Source: Pseudoalteromonas rubra
GTDB taxonomy: Bacteria; Pseudomonadota; Gammaproteobacteria; Enterobacterales; Alteromonadaceae
Direction of reading: 5' to 3'
Length of the DNA: 64,000 bases
NCBI RefSeq assembly: GCF_000238295.3
Contig: NZ_AHCD03000032.1
Location: 124,001-188,000 of the forward strand
Part shown: positions 34,640 to 42,895 of the stretch, one piece after another
How the letters are laid out: the number at the start of each line of letters is the position of its first letter
Position numbering within the stretch: the first letter of the stretch is position 1
Notes under the pieces: model-generated
The model's database searches: none
Told to the model about the DNA's origin: nothing
What the model saw: only the letters and a program-made list of their open reading frames with translations
Position numbers and translations under genes: made by a program

Positions 34640-35383
34640 ATGCATACTTATCAAGCAGCTGAGAATGCTTTAGAAAACAAAGTGATTTTGGTCACTGGTG
34701 CAGGCGATGGCATTGGCCGTGTTGCTGCACTGACCTATGCCAAACATGGTGCAACGGTTATTTTGCTAGGTAAAACCACCAGCAAACTAGAATGTGTTTA
34801 TGACGAAATCGTCGCCGCAGGTTATCCAAAGCCTGCCATCGTGCCTTTAGACCTAAAAGGTGCCACAAAACAACACTACCGCGATCTTGCCGCCACTATC
34901 GAACAACAATTTGGCAAGCTTGACGGACTACTGAACAATGCCTCTATATTAGGTGCATTGGGTCCGCTGGAACACTTTTGTGTGTCCACATTCGAAAACA
35001 TCATGAAGGTCAATGTTACTGCGCAAGCAATGATCACTAAATACCTGTTCCCTGTCATGCGTAAAGCCCCCAGTGCGTCTATTATCTTCACGTCATCCGG
35101 CGTTGGTCGTCAGGGTCGTGAGTTTTGGGGAGCCTATGCCATTTCTAAGTTCGCCACTGAAGGGATGATGCAAACGTGGGCCGCAGAAGTGGGCAAAACC
35201 AACATTCGCATAAACTGCATCAACCCAGGAGCCACGCGTACAGGCATGCGCGCCACAGCCTACCCGGGTGAAGACAAAGATAAACTAAAAACACCTGAAG
35301 AATTGATGCCAACTTATCTTTATCTGATGTCCGATGACTCGGCAGAGGTAAATGGCCAGTCACTCGACGCACAGGTAAAATAA
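34640..35383 (+). CDS. yciK: YciK family short-chain oxidoreductase
   Basis: This 247-residue SDR matches E. coli YciK in length and motifs. The cofactor motif is VTGAGDGIGR, the NNAS/NNAG position is LLNNASILG, catalytic Ser is in IIFTSSGVGRQGR, and the YxxxK pair is in GAYAISKFATEGMM. The C-terminal NPGATRTGMRA motif is also conserved. The start at 34640 (MHTYQ) follows AGAGGTT. Substrate is unknown; it is conserved in the yciK-rluB-trp neighbourhood. A bidirectional terminator separates it from rluB. Confidence 0.92.
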   Translation: MHTYQAAENALENKVILVTGAGDGIGRVAALTYAKHGATVILLGKTTSKLECVYDEIVAAGYPKPAIVPLDLKGATKQHYRDLAATIEQQFGKLDGLLNNASILGALGPLEHFCVSTFENIMKVNVTAQAMITKYLFPVMRKAPSASIIFTSSGVGRQGREFWGAYAISKFATEGMMQTWAAEVGKTNIRINCINPGATRTGMRATAYPGEDKDKLKTPEELMPTYLYLMSDDSAEVNGQSLDAQVK

Positions 35384-35389
35384 AGACAT

Positions 35390-35417
35390 AAAAAAAGCCG
35401 CATTAGCGGCTTTTTTT
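35390..35417. terminator. Bidirectional terminator between yciK and rluB
   Basis: AAAAAAAGCCGC / GCGGCTTTTTTT with loop atta lies between two convergent genes and has T-runs on both strands. Confidence 0.9.
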
Positions 35418-35424
35418 ATGTCTG

Positions 35425-36285
35425 TTAACGACGTTTGCTCTGCTTGAGACGCTGATTATGCTTGCTCACCGCCTTGCGAATACGGTTGATCTTAGCACGT
35501 TTGTCTTTACGTTTTTCAGGCATCACCGACAGCTTAGTTTGCGTTTCAGGACGCATGCCGACAGATTTACGAAGGTAATTCACATCTTCCAGCTTGAGTT
35601 CTTCCCAGCCGCCCTGAGGCAGTCGCTTGCCCAACTCTAACTTGCCGTAGCGAATACGGATAAGGCGTGATACTTCAAGCTCCTGAGACTGCCATAAACG
35701 ACGCACTTCGCGATTACGACCTTCAGTCAGAGTGACATTAAACCACTTGTTCAGGCCTTCACCACCGCGTGGCGCCAGCTTCAGGAATTTCGCTGGACCA
35801 TCTTCCAGTTCGACCCCTTTTTTCAGGTTGCGCAGGTGTTCGTTGGTTACATCACCAAATACGCGTACCGAGTATTCGCGCTCTACTTCATATTTGGGGT
35901 GCATCAGCCGGTTGGCCAGTTCACCATCATTGGTGAACAACAACAAACCCGATGTATTGACATCCAGTCGGCCGATGGCAATCCAGCGATCGCCTTCAAT
36001 ACGCGGCAGACGATCAAACACAGTGCGACGCCCTTCCGGGTCTTTACGCGTACACAACTCGCCCTCTGGCTTGTGGTACATCAAGACACGGCAGATCCGA
36101 TCATCCTGCTGTTCTACTTTTACGATATGCCCATCGACCCGGATAACCGCATTTTCCTCAACACGATCACCCAGTCTGGCCACCTTGCCATCAACACTAA
36201 CACGGTTGCTTTCGATGTATTTTTCCATTTCACGACGCGAGCCAACGCCAGCGCGTGCTAAAACTTTTTGTAACTTCTCACTCAT
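35425..36285 (-). CDS. rluB: 23S rRNA pseudouridine(2605) synthase RluB
   Basis: This 286-residue pseudouridine synthase has an N-terminal S4 RNA-binding domain (EKLQKVLARAGVGSRREMEKYI). The catalytic motif is WIAIGRLDVNTSGLLLFTNDG, in which the Asp is essential, and the RsuA-type element TLTEGRNREVRRLW is present. The tail is strongly basic (KAVSKHNQRLKQSKRR), as in RluB. It modifies U2605 of 23S rRNA. Its ATG overlaps the stop of scpB by 4 bases, so it is the last gene of the rnm-yciO-scpA-scpB-rluB unit. Confidence 0.95.
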   Translation of the reverse strand: MSEKLQKVLARAGVGSRREMEKYIESNRVSVDGKVARLGDRVEENAVIRVDGHIVKVEQQDDRICRVLMYHKPEGELCTRKDPEGRRTVFDRLPRIEGDRWIAIGRLDVNTSGLLLFTNDGELANRLMHPKYEVEREYSVRVFGDVTNEHLRNLKKGVELEDGPAKFLKLAPRGGEGLNKWFNVTLTEGRNREVRRLWQSQELEVSRLIRIRYGKLELGKRLPQGGWEELKLEDVNYLRKSVGMRPETQTKLSVMPEKRKDKRAKINRIRKAVSKHNQRLKQSKRR

Positions 36286-36869
36286 TCTGATGGTTCTCTC
36301 ACAGAAGGATCATCTAACATCTGATCTAGCTTTTCGCCCTGTTGGGAAGGCAGCTCAGGGAGCATATCCAATCCATTAAGCGAAAAGTAGTCTAAAAATT
36401 GTTTCGTTGTTGCATACAGTGCAGGTTTACCCGGCACTTCTTTATAGCCCACTATCTTTATCCATTGTCGCTCTAACAGGCTTTTGATGATATTAGAGCT
36501 GACCGTCACACCCCGCACCTGCTCAATCTCGCCCCGGGTTATGGGTTGACGATAAGCGATCAGTGCCAATGTTTCGAGCGTCGCACGAGAATACTTTGGC
36601 GCTTTTTCCTGCCACAGATTGCTAAGCCAGGGGCTTAAGCTGGCACAGGCCTGAAAACGGTAACCCGTTCCGACTTCAACCAGTTTGACACCGCGAGTTT
36701 GATAATGCTCGCTCAAGGTATCCAGCGCCTGTCGGAGGCGGACATCTGATACATGAATATCCTGCAAAACAGTTTCTTTCAGTTGTTTGCGAGACAAAGG
36801 CTTATCGGCAACGAATATGGCTGCTTCAACCAATTCAACCAATTGTTCATCACTGATACGACGTTTCAT
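36282..36869 (-). CDS. scpB: SMC-Scp complex subunit ScpB
   Basis: This 195-residue protein has two winged-helix domains, with the ScpB motifs LVELVEAAIFVADKPLS, LETLALIAYRQPITRGEIE and a linker VRGVTVSS. ScpB binds ScpA and, as part of the Smc-ScpAB condensin-like complex, helps organise and segregate chromosomes. It follows scpA by 50 bases and overlaps rluB by 4. Many enterobacteria use MukBEF instead; the presence of ScpAB fits a marine Alteromonadales chromosome. Confidence 0.93.
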   Translation of the reverse strand: MKRRISDEQLVELVEAAIFVADKPLSRKQLKETVLQDIHVSDVRLRQALDTLSEHYQTRGVKLVEVGTGYRFQACASLSPWLSNLWQEKAPKYSRATLETLALIAYRQPITRGEIEQVRGVTVSSNIIKSLLERQWIKIVGYKEVPGKPALYATTKQFLDYFSLNGLDMLPELPSQQGEKLDQMLDDPSVREPSE

Positions 36870-36919
36870 GCAAGTAGGATAAGGCTAGTCTAAAGCGGCG
36901 TATTATGACAGAGCCCGCG

Positions 36920-37735
36920 TCACTCGTGTAGCTTTAATGACAAATAAATTGCACTGGCGGGCGTACCCGCGGGAGTCACCTGCAAGCAGTTAATCAATTG
37001 CTCCTTCAATAACTCAAGCATAGCGATAAATGTGACCACCACACCACTGCGCCCCTCTGACAAAGTAAATAAACGTGTAAACTCAACCGGCTCGGTATGT
37101 TCAGATAAAAACTGAAGGATTGCGGCCATGCGCTCACGAGTAGATAACACTTCGGCACTGATCTGATGATGTTCAAAGGTTTTTGCCCGTGCCATCACAT
37201 CACTCAGGGCCAGAAGCAGCTCGGCCATCTCAATGTCGGGTAGTCGGGTTTGTGGTTCTTCTGATTCTTCCATCAGTGCACGGGCAACAAAAATTTCCCG
37301 ATCTACGCGGGGGATCTGGTCCAGATTCTCAGCCGCTTTTTTAAATTGCTCATACTCCTGAAGCCGTCTGACCAATTCTGCACGCGGATCTTCCTCATCT
37401 TCCAGTTCTTCGTGGACTGGCAACAATAACCGCGATTTAATCTGTGCCAGTAAGGCCGCCATAACCAGATACTCACCGGCCAGCTCCAGCTGCATATCCT
37501 GCATCATCTCCACATACTTAACGTATTGCTGCGTGATACTCAGTATCGGTAACTCAAGGATGTCCAGCTTGTGGCGTTTAATGAGATACAACAACAGATC
37601 GAGCGGCCCCTCGAAAGTCTCCAGTATGACTTCCAGTGCATCCGGAGGAATGTACAGATCCTCCGGCTTTTCCAATACCGCTTCACCATGTAAAAATGCC
37701 AGTGGCAATTTTTGCTGGGCGCTCTGATCAGGCAT
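36920..37735 (-). CDS. scpA: Segregation and condensation protein ScpA
   Basis: This 271-residue kleisin has the ScpA core FEGPLDLLLYLIKRHKLDI, the helical section YLVMAALLAQIKSRLLLP, and a C-terminal winged helix (VVVTFIAMLELLKEQL). The middle is acidic and Glu-rich (EELEDEEDPRAE). It links the Smc ATPase heads with ScpB. It begins 2 bases after the yciO stop, so they are translationally coupled. Confidence 0.94.
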   Translation of the reverse strand: MPDQSAQQKLPLAFLHGEAVLEKPEDLYIPPDALEVILETFEGPLDLLLYLIKRHKLDILELPILSITQQYVKYVEMMQDMQLELAGEYLVMAALLAQIKSRLLLPVHEELEDEEDPRAELVRRLQEYEQFKKAAENLDQIPRVDREIFVARALMEESEEPQTRLPDIEMAELLLALSDVMARAKTFEHHQISAEVLSTRERMAAILQFLSEHTEPVEFTRLFTLSEGRSGVVVTFIAMLELLKEQLINCLQVTPAGTPASAIYLSLKLHE

Positions 37736-37737
37736 GA

Positions 37738-38358
37738 TTATTCAAACTGGGTTGTATCGCCGCAACCACGGCGCAGGATCACCACTTCGTCGTCGGACAT
37801 ATCAATCACTGTCGTCGCCTGCTCTACCAGATACCCACCGTGAATGATCAGGTCAACGTGCTTTTCCAGACGCAGGCGAATGTCGTCCGGGTCCGATTCG
37901 GTAAATTGCTCATCTGGCAAAATTAACGAGCAAGACATCAAGGGCTCGCCCAATTCGGTTAATAGAGCAGCCGTGATCGGATGTTCTGTCACCCGGATCC
38001 CGATGGTTTTTTTCTTCTCATTAAGCAATCGTCTGGGGACTTCTTTGGTCCCTTTGAGAATAAACGTATAAGGGCCCGGCGTATTGTTTTTGATCATCCG
38101 GAACATTTGATTGTCTACACGCGCATAAGTCGAAAGCTCAGATAAATCACGACACATCAGCGTAAAGTTATGATGCTTCTCAATACCGCGAATACGCTCA
38201 ATACGCTCTTTAGCCTGCTTATTACCCAAGCTACACCCAATGGCGTATCCTGAATCGGTTGGATATACGATTACGCCACCTTGCTGAATAATGTCAACGG
38301 CCTGACGGATCAGACGACCTTGTGGATTATCAGGATGGATATGGAAAAATTGGCTCAC
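37738..38358 (-). CDS. yciO: YciO/Sua5-family protein (L-threonylcarbamoyladenylate synthase-like)
   Basis: This 206-residue protein is the same length as E. coli YciO and similar from the first residues (SQFFHIHPDNPQGRLI). The YrdC/Sua5 nucleotide-carbamoyl binding elements are IVYPTDSGYAIGCSLGN, NFTLMCRDLSELSTYA, GPYTFILKGTKEVPRRL and TIGIRVTEHPI. The ORF is open to 38496, but I chose the GTG at 38358, which has GAGGAG 7 bases before it and lies 4 bases after the rnm stop. Whether YciO makes t6A or has another role in vivo is unsettled. Confidence 0.92.
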   Translation of the reverse strand: MSQFFHIHPDNPQGRLIRQAVDIIQQGGVIVYPTDSGYAIGCSLGNKQAKERIERIRGIEKHHNFTLMCRDLSELSTYARVDNQMFRMIKNNTPGPYTFILKGTKEVPRRLLNEKKKTIGIRVTEHPITAALLTELGEPLMSCSLILPDEQFTESDPDDIRLRLEKHVDLIIHGGYLVEQATTVIDMSDDEVVILRRGCGDTTQFE

Positions 38359-38362
38359 GCTG

Positions 38363-39208
38363 TCACTCCTCTGTCGCGCCCCAGAACTGCCAAACACCTT
38401 GGCAATCTTTTGGTAAGTATAGGTTTTTTCCAAGATCCAACCAGTTCGTTGGATAATGAAAGTCAGATCCCTGACTGGCCAGTAAGTTAAACTCACGACT
38501 TAACTGCCCCAGAAACTGTCGCTCTGATGGTGCCTGTTGTGGCTGTGCGACCTCCATTGCCTTTCCGCCCGCAGCACTAAATTCACTCAGTAGCTTTCTG
38601 AGCCACTTATTCGACATCTGATAACGGCCAGGGTGCGCCAGCACGCTCACGCCGCCAGCCTGATGGATCGCGTCTATCGCCTCACCCATGCTGCACCAGC
38701 TGCTCGGCACATACCCAATTTTGTTGCGGCCAAGAAACTTTTTAAACACACCCTGAATATTTTTGGCGACCCCTCGGTCTACCAGCGCTTTGGCAAAATG
38801 CGCACGAGTAATTTCAGCGTTCTCAGCCAGGATTTGTGCCTGTTCATAAATACCCTCATAGCCGCGCTTAGCCAGCCGAGCACCAATTTCTTTAGCACGT
38901 TCACGACGTTTTTGCTGTTGACTGGCAAGTAAGGCGTTCAGAGCGGAGTTCGACTCATCTATATTCAAACCCACAATGTGTATTTCAAAGCTCTCCCACT
39001 TGGTTGAAATCTCAACCCCGGAGATGAGCGACAGTGGCAACTGTTGATCAGTGATGTACGCCCGAGCAGGAGCAAGACCTGCGGTGGTATCGTGATCTGT
39101 AATGGCAAGTACGTCCACACCTCTTTCGGTTGCTCGTTCAAGCAAGGCACCGACTGCCAAACGACCATCCGAAAAAGTACTGTGACTGTGTAAGTCGTAT
39201 TTTATCAA
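38363..39208 (-). CDS. rnm: PHP-domain RNase AM / 3',5'-nucleotide bisphosphate phosphatase
   Basis: This 281-residue PHP-domain enzyme has metal-binding motifs DLHSHSTFSDG, AITDHDTTAG and the late SVLAHPGRYQMS and QGSDFHYPTN. It matches E. coli YciV (RNase AM, 293 residues), a 5'-3' exoribonuclease that trims rRNA 5' ends and hydrolyses nucleotide bisphosphates such as pAp. It is the first gene of the minus-strand unit and is divergent from the trp leader, the same arrangement as in E. coli. Confidence 0.93.
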   Translation of the reverse strand: MIKYDLHSHSTFSDGRLAVGALLERATERGVDVLAITDHDTTAGLAPARAYITDQQLPLSLISGVEISTKWESFEIHIVGLNIDESNSALNALLASQQQKRRERAKEIGARLAKRGYEGIYEQAQILAENAEITRAHFAKALVDRGVAKNIQGVFKKFLGRNKIGYVPSSWCSMGEAIDAIHQAGGVSVLAHPGRYQMSNKWLRKLLSEFSAAGGKAMEVAQPQQAPSERQFLGQLSREFNLLASQGSDFHYPTNWLDLGKNLYLPKDCQGVWQFWGATEE

Positions 39209-39363
39209 ACTCTCATAACCTTCTAAAAAAATGCAGATTTTAGTATACCATGTTGTTTACTTCTACGGGCGGTTATCTGACACACTAAACAGTGATAATG
39301 CAGCAAACAGCTAGGCCAAAATAACCATTTTTGGGAACTGGCCGCATTTTTTCCAATTTGACC

Positions 39364-39393
39364 TTGACACTTTGTCCCATAGTGCGGTTTACT
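39364..39393 (+). promoter_or_regulatory. Probable trp operon promoter
   Basis: TTGACA (39364-39369), an 18-base spacer, then TTTACT (39388-39393, four of six) precede the first leader peptide by about 35 bases. I do not see a clear TrpR operator: the CTAGT-core dyad of E. coli trpO is absent here. Confidence 0.55.
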
Positions 39394-39428
39394 GTGGTCA
39401 CTAAATTTACATAACGACGACTTAACAA

Positions 39429-39473
39429 ATGAAAACACAAACAACTTTCAACATTTGGTGGTGGCACTCGTAA
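39429..39473 (+). CDS. trpL: trp leader peptide 1 (three Trp codons)
   Basis: This is a 14-residue ORF, MKTQTTFNIWWWHS, with three consecutive TGG codons (39456-39464) directly before the first attenuator stem. This is the classical sensor of charged tRNA-Trp: stalling at the tryptophans would free the downstream strand to form the antiterminator. The Shine-Dalgarno site is weak (ACGACGAC region). It is too short for ordinary gene finding, but the WWW run next to overlapping hairpins upstream of trpE leaves little doubt. Confidence 0.9.
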   Translation: MKTQTTFNIWWWHS

Positions 39474-39537
39474 TTAGCGGGTGAGTCGTTGTGCATGCAA
39501 GATTTTCGAAACCCGCGCTAAACACGCGGGTTTTTTT
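39465..39537 (+). promoter_or_regulatory. trp attenuator 1
   Basis: Strand 1 CACTCG (39465-39470) can pair with strand 2 CGGGTG (39478-39483, one G-T pair). Strand 2 GCGGGT (39477-39482) can alternatively pair with strand 3 ACCCGC (39511-39516). Strand 3 AAACCCGCG (39509-39517) and strand 4 CGCGGGTTT (39525-39533) form the terminator with loop ctaaaca and a T7 tail. This is a complete 1-2/2-3/3-4 switch. Confidence 0.9.
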
Positions 39538-39567
39538 GTAACTTAATTTTCTCAAAGATATTGTATA

Positions 39568-39627
39568 GTGATCAATAATATAACAACTATTTTACTAGTA
39601 AAATCTTGGTGGTGGTGCCTGAATTAG
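39568..39627 (+). CDS. trp leader peptide 2 (three Trp codons)
   Basis: This is a second short ORF, MINNITTILLVKSWWWCLN (19 residues), starting with GTG, with three consecutive TGG codons at 39607-39615. No ATG is in frame and the ribosome site is weak, so translation start is uncertain. The block from the Trp codons to AATTAGCGGG repeats that of leader 1 (TTGGTGGTGG...AATTAGCGGG), which indicates duplication of the leader unit. Confidence 0.7.
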   Translation: MINNITTILLVKSWWWCLN

Positions 39628-39693
39628 CGGGACGGCATCTCTGTACCTAATACACAGACCCCCGCAAGCAAATCGCTTTCGGGGGTTTTTTTT
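39614..39693 (+). promoter_or_regulatory. trp attenuator 2
   Basis: Strand 1 GGTGCC (39614-39619) can pair with strand 2 GGCATC (39634-39639). GCGGG (39627-39631) can pair with CCCGC (39661-39665) as antiterminator. The terminator is CCCCCG (39659-39664) with CGGGGG (39680-39685), extended by an inner AAGC/GCTT pairing, followed by T8. The logic and spacing to the Trp codons are those of attenuator 1. It ends 33 bases before trpE. Confidence 0.85.
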
Positions 39694-39726
39694 AGATTAA
39701 TTTATGAAAATTACGAGGAATGAGGT

Positions 39727-41301
39727 GTGATTTTTAGTCATATAACGACACAGCCCGGGGAAGTAACCAGTATTCGGTTACGGCGAGAATACATCGCCAG
39801 CCCCTTGTCTCTGTTCGCAGCGCTGGATAAGCCCAATTCATTGTTGCTGGAATCTGCAGAAATAGACTCCAAAGACAATGTAAAGAGCATTATCCTGGTT
39901 GATACAGCACTGCGCTTTGAATGTAAGGGCAAAAATGTCATCGTCCGGGCGCTGTCTAACAACGGCGAGCAGCTTCTGCCCTATCTGGCGCAGGAAGTCG
40001 AAAACTGTGACGTAACACTCGATAACTCAGTGCTGACCATTACTTATCAGGATACATCGGCCGATCTCGATGAGTATGCCAAGCTGAAGGCCGATAACGC
40101 GTTCAGCGCGCTCAGAACCTGTATCAACCGCATCAAGTGCAACTCAGACACACCATTTTCGCTGTTTCTGGGCGGTGTATTTGCGTACGATATGGTTGCC
40201 AATTTTGAGCAACTCCCTGACGTGCCGGACGGTGCCAATAGCTGTCCGGACTACGTATTCTACCTGGCCGAGACCCTGCTGATCATAGATCATCAGGCTC
40301 AAACGACTGAGTTGATTGGTAATGTATTCAACGGTCCCGATGTTCATGCGAACTGTTTTGAAGTAGGCCGCCAGCTTGAAGTCCTCAATCATCAGTGTGA
40401 TGCTTTGGAGTCATTCTCGCCAAGCCCGCTTGCAGGTAGCTGTGAGGTCAGTGTTGATATCAGTGACGAAGCATATATAGAGCAGGTAGTAAAACTGAAG
40501 CAGCACATTGTGGATGGCGACATCTTTCAGGTTGTGCCCTCTCGCACCTTCTCTTTACCTTGTGCCGATCCCCTTTCGGCTTATAAAGCGCTTAAACAAC
40601 AAAACCCAAGTCCTTACATGTTCTACATGCGCGATGAGGAGTTTGTTTTATTTGGTGCCTCTCCTGAATCGGCATTGAAATATTGTGAGCAGAGTAACCA
40701 GGTAGAAGTCTATCCGATTGCGGGAACTCGACCTCGAGGCAAGTTCGCCGATGGCAGTATCAATCCGGATCTCGACAGCCGCATTGAACTGGAGCTCAGA
40801 GACGATCACAAAGAACGCGCAGAGCACCTGATGCTGGTTGATCTGGCCCGCAACGATGTGGCACGGATCAGCATACCGGGTACCCGCCACGCCAAAGAAC
40901 TGCTTAAAGTTGACAGGTACTCTCAGGTCATGCATTTGGTTTCGCGCGTAGTCGGTCAGCTGAAACCGGATCTGGATGCCCTGCATGCATACCAGGCCAG
41001 CATGAATATGGGCACCCTGGTAGGCGCGCCTAAAGTCAAAGCGGCTGAGCTGGTCAGGCATACAGAACAACAACGACGTGGCAGCTACGGCGGTGCTGTG
41101 GGCTATCTTACCGGCGATGGCGCAATGGACTCCTGTATCGTGATCCGCTCAGCATTTGTCAAAAATGGTCAGGCGCTGGTTCAGGCCGGTGCCGGCGTTG
41201 TTTATGACTCCGACCCACAAGCCGAGGCCGATGAGACCCGAGCCAAAGCCAGTGCCGTGATCAAAGCCATTCAATCGACTTATGCAGGAGCACCGGCATG
41301 A
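39727..41301 (+). CDS. trpE: Anthranilate synthase component I
   Basis: This 524-residue enzyme (with TrpG) converts chorismate and glutamine to anthranilate, the first committed step to tryptophan. The tryptophan feedback site LLES is present at about residues 40-43 in LLLESAEIDSKD. The chorismate-binding core includes DIFQVVPSRTFSLP, PSPYMFYMRDE, PIAGTRPRGKF and GGAVGYLTGDGAMDSCIVIR. The start is GTG with a GAGGA site. It is the first structural gene of E-G-D-CF-B-A and overlaps trpG by 4 bases. Regulation is by the two attenuators upstream and by product feedback. Confidence 0.97.
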   Translation: MIFSHITTQPGEVTSIRLRREYIASPLSLFAALDKPNSLLLESAEIDSKDNVKSIILVDTALRFECKGKNVIVRALSNNGEQLLPYLAQEVENCDVTLDNSVLTITYQDTSADLDEYAKLKADNAFSALRTCINRIKCNSDTPFSLFLGGVFAYDMVANFEQLPDVPDGANSCPDYVFYLAETLLIIDHQAQTTELIGNVFNGPDVHANCFEVGRQLEVLNHQCDALESFSPSPLAGSCEVSVDISDEAYIEQVVKLKQHIVDGDIFQVVPSRTFSLPCADPLSAYKALKQQNPSPYMFYMRDEEFVLFGASPESALKYCEQSNQVEVYPIAGTRPRGKFADGSINPDLDSRIELELRDDHKERAEHLMLVDLARNDVARISIPGTRHAKELLKVDRYSQVMHLVSRVVGQLKPDLDALHAYQASMNMGTLVGAPKVKAAELVRHTEQQRRGSYGGAVGYLTGDGAMDSCIVIRSAFVKNGQALVQAGAGVVYDSDPQAEADETRAKASAVIKAIQSTYAGAPA

Positions 41302-41888
41302 TCCCTAAGATATATTTTCTCGATAACTTTGACTCCTTCTCTTACAACCTGGTCGATGAGCTGTCACTCCTTGGGGCCGAGCTCGTGGTGTATCGTAATC
41401 ACCTCGATGCCAAGACCATTTTTGCCAAGATGCAGCAAGAAACCGGTCCGGTGATCCTAGTTTTGTCTCCGGGTCCGGGCGCACCTAAAGATGCAGGGTG
41501 TTTACTTGAGCTGATTGAACTGTGCAAAGGTCACTATCCCATGCTTGGGATCTGCCTTGGCCAACAGGCACTGACACAAAGCTATGGTGGCACCATTGGC
41601 CATGCCGGTGAGACGGTACACGGTAAATCTTCCCATATTAGTGTCAAACCTCACCCCGTTTTTGACGGACTGGGTAAGTCTTTTCCTGTGGCTCGCTATC
41701 ACTCTCTTATGGCAACTCAGGTACCTGAATGCCTGGAAGTCATTGCCAACTATGAAGAAATCCCAATGGCGATTTATCACCCGGACGATAAGGTGATCGG
41801 GTATCAGTTTCACCCGGAATCAATTTTAACCCCATGCGGCGCTCAGCTGTTACAGCAAAGCATCGCCTATCTCACATCGGAGGAGTAG
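41298..41888 (+). CDS. trpG: Anthranilate synthase component II (glutamine amidotransferase)
   Basis: This 196-residue class I amidotransferase has the oxyanion motif LSPGPGAPKDAG, the catalytic Cys86 in LGICLGQQAL and the His-Glu pair in GYQFHPES. It supplies ammonia to TrpE. It is separate from TrpD, unlike the fused TrpGD of E. coli. ATGA overlap with trpE. Confidence 0.96.
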   Translation: MIPKIYFLDNFDSFSYNLVDELSLLGAELVVYRNHLDAKTIFAKMQQETGPVILVLSPGPGAPKDAGCLLELIELCKGHYPMLGICLGQQALTQSYGGTIGHAGETVHGKSSHISVKPHPVFDGLGKSFPVARYHSLMATQVPECLEVIANYEEIPMAIYHPDDKVIGYQFHPESILTPCGAQLLQQSIAYLTSEE

Positions 41889-41890
41889 AC

Positions 41891-42895
41891 ATGGACAGTT
41901 TAAACTTATTACTAGAACAACAATCACTGAACTTTGCCGAGGCCACAGAGTTGTTCAGTTCCGTCATGCAGGGCCAGCTGGATGAAGTACAGCTAACCGC
42001 CGCCCTGGTCGCCCTGAAAATAAAAGGGGAAACCGCTGAAGAAATCGCCGGAGCTGCAAAAGCGATGCGCGATCACGCCACCGCGTTTGACACCCAAGGC
42101 CTGCTATGCGCAGACAGTTGTGGCACTGGGGGTGATGGCACCAACACCATCAATGTCAGTACCACAGCAGCAATCGTTGCGGCCGCTTGTGGGATCCCAA
42201 TGGTGAAACATGGCAACCGCAGCGTATCCAGTAAATCTGGTTCTGCTGATCTGTTGAAAACACTCGGCATAAACCTGGATATGGACCCGCTACTGGGTGC
42301 TCGCTGTTTGCAACAAACTAACTTTACCTTTTTGTTTGCGCCGCATTATCATGCTGGCGTCAAACATGCGATGCCGGTGCGCACTAAACTCAAAACCCGC
42401 ACCTTGTTCAATATCCTTGGCCCACTTGCGAATCCAGCGAAGCCGCAAGTGCAATTACTCGGCGTTTATGACCCTAAACTCTGCCGTCCCATGGCTGAGA
42501 CTTTACAAAAACTCGGCACTCAGCGCGCTATGGTCGTTCATGGCTCAGGTTGCGATGAAATTGCACTGCATGGCGAAACTCAGGTAACCGAGCTCAATCA
42601 GGGCGTCCTGAAAGACTACACACTGACGCCTGAAGACTTTGGGCTGCAACGCTATCAGCTTGAAGCCATTTTTGGCGACACCCCGGAATTTAATGCCCAG
42701 GCAACCCGGGACATTCTCGATGGCAACGGCAAAGAAGCACATAACGCTGCCATCATCGCCAACGTTGCTGCGCTGCTGGTCATGACAGACAAAGCAACAG
42801 ACCTGAAATCTGCCAGTGCTCAGGTTTCAGAAATACTGGCGTCCGGACGCTGCGCCCAGAAACTTGCTGAAATTGTGGAGGTGAGCAATGGCTAA
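41891..42895 (+). CDS. trpD: Anthranilate phosphoribosyltransferase
   Basis: This 334-residue enzyme transfers phosphoribose from PRPP to anthranilate. The PRPP-binding motif is ADSCGTGGDGTNTINVST, followed by MVKHGNRSVSSKSGSADLL and the FNILGPLANPA motif. The true start is the ATG at 41891 with GGAG 5 bases upstream, two bases after the trpG stop, although the frame is open from 41834. It overlaps trpCF by 8 bases. Confidence 0.96.
   Translation: MDSLNLLLEQQSLNFAEATELFSSVMQGQLDEVQLTAALVALKIKGETAEEIAGAAKAMRDHATAFDTQGLLCADSCGTGGDGTNTINVSTTAAIVAAACGIPMVKHGNRSVSSKSGSADLLKTLGINLDMDPLLGARCLQQTNFTFLFAPHYHAGVKHAMPVRTKLKTRTLFNILGPLANPAKPQVQLLGVYDPKLCRPMAETLQKLGTQRAMVVHGSGCDEIALHGETQVTELNQGVLKDYTLTPEDFGLQRYQLEAIFGDTPEFNAQATRDILDGNGKEAHNAAIIANVAALLVMTDKATDLKSASAQVSEILASGRCAQKLAEIVEVSNG

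Noticed and set aside
35732..36379. Plus-strand ORF of 215 codons
   Set aside because: It is antisense to rluB and scpB, Ser/Arg-rich with no domain; both opposite genes are well supported.
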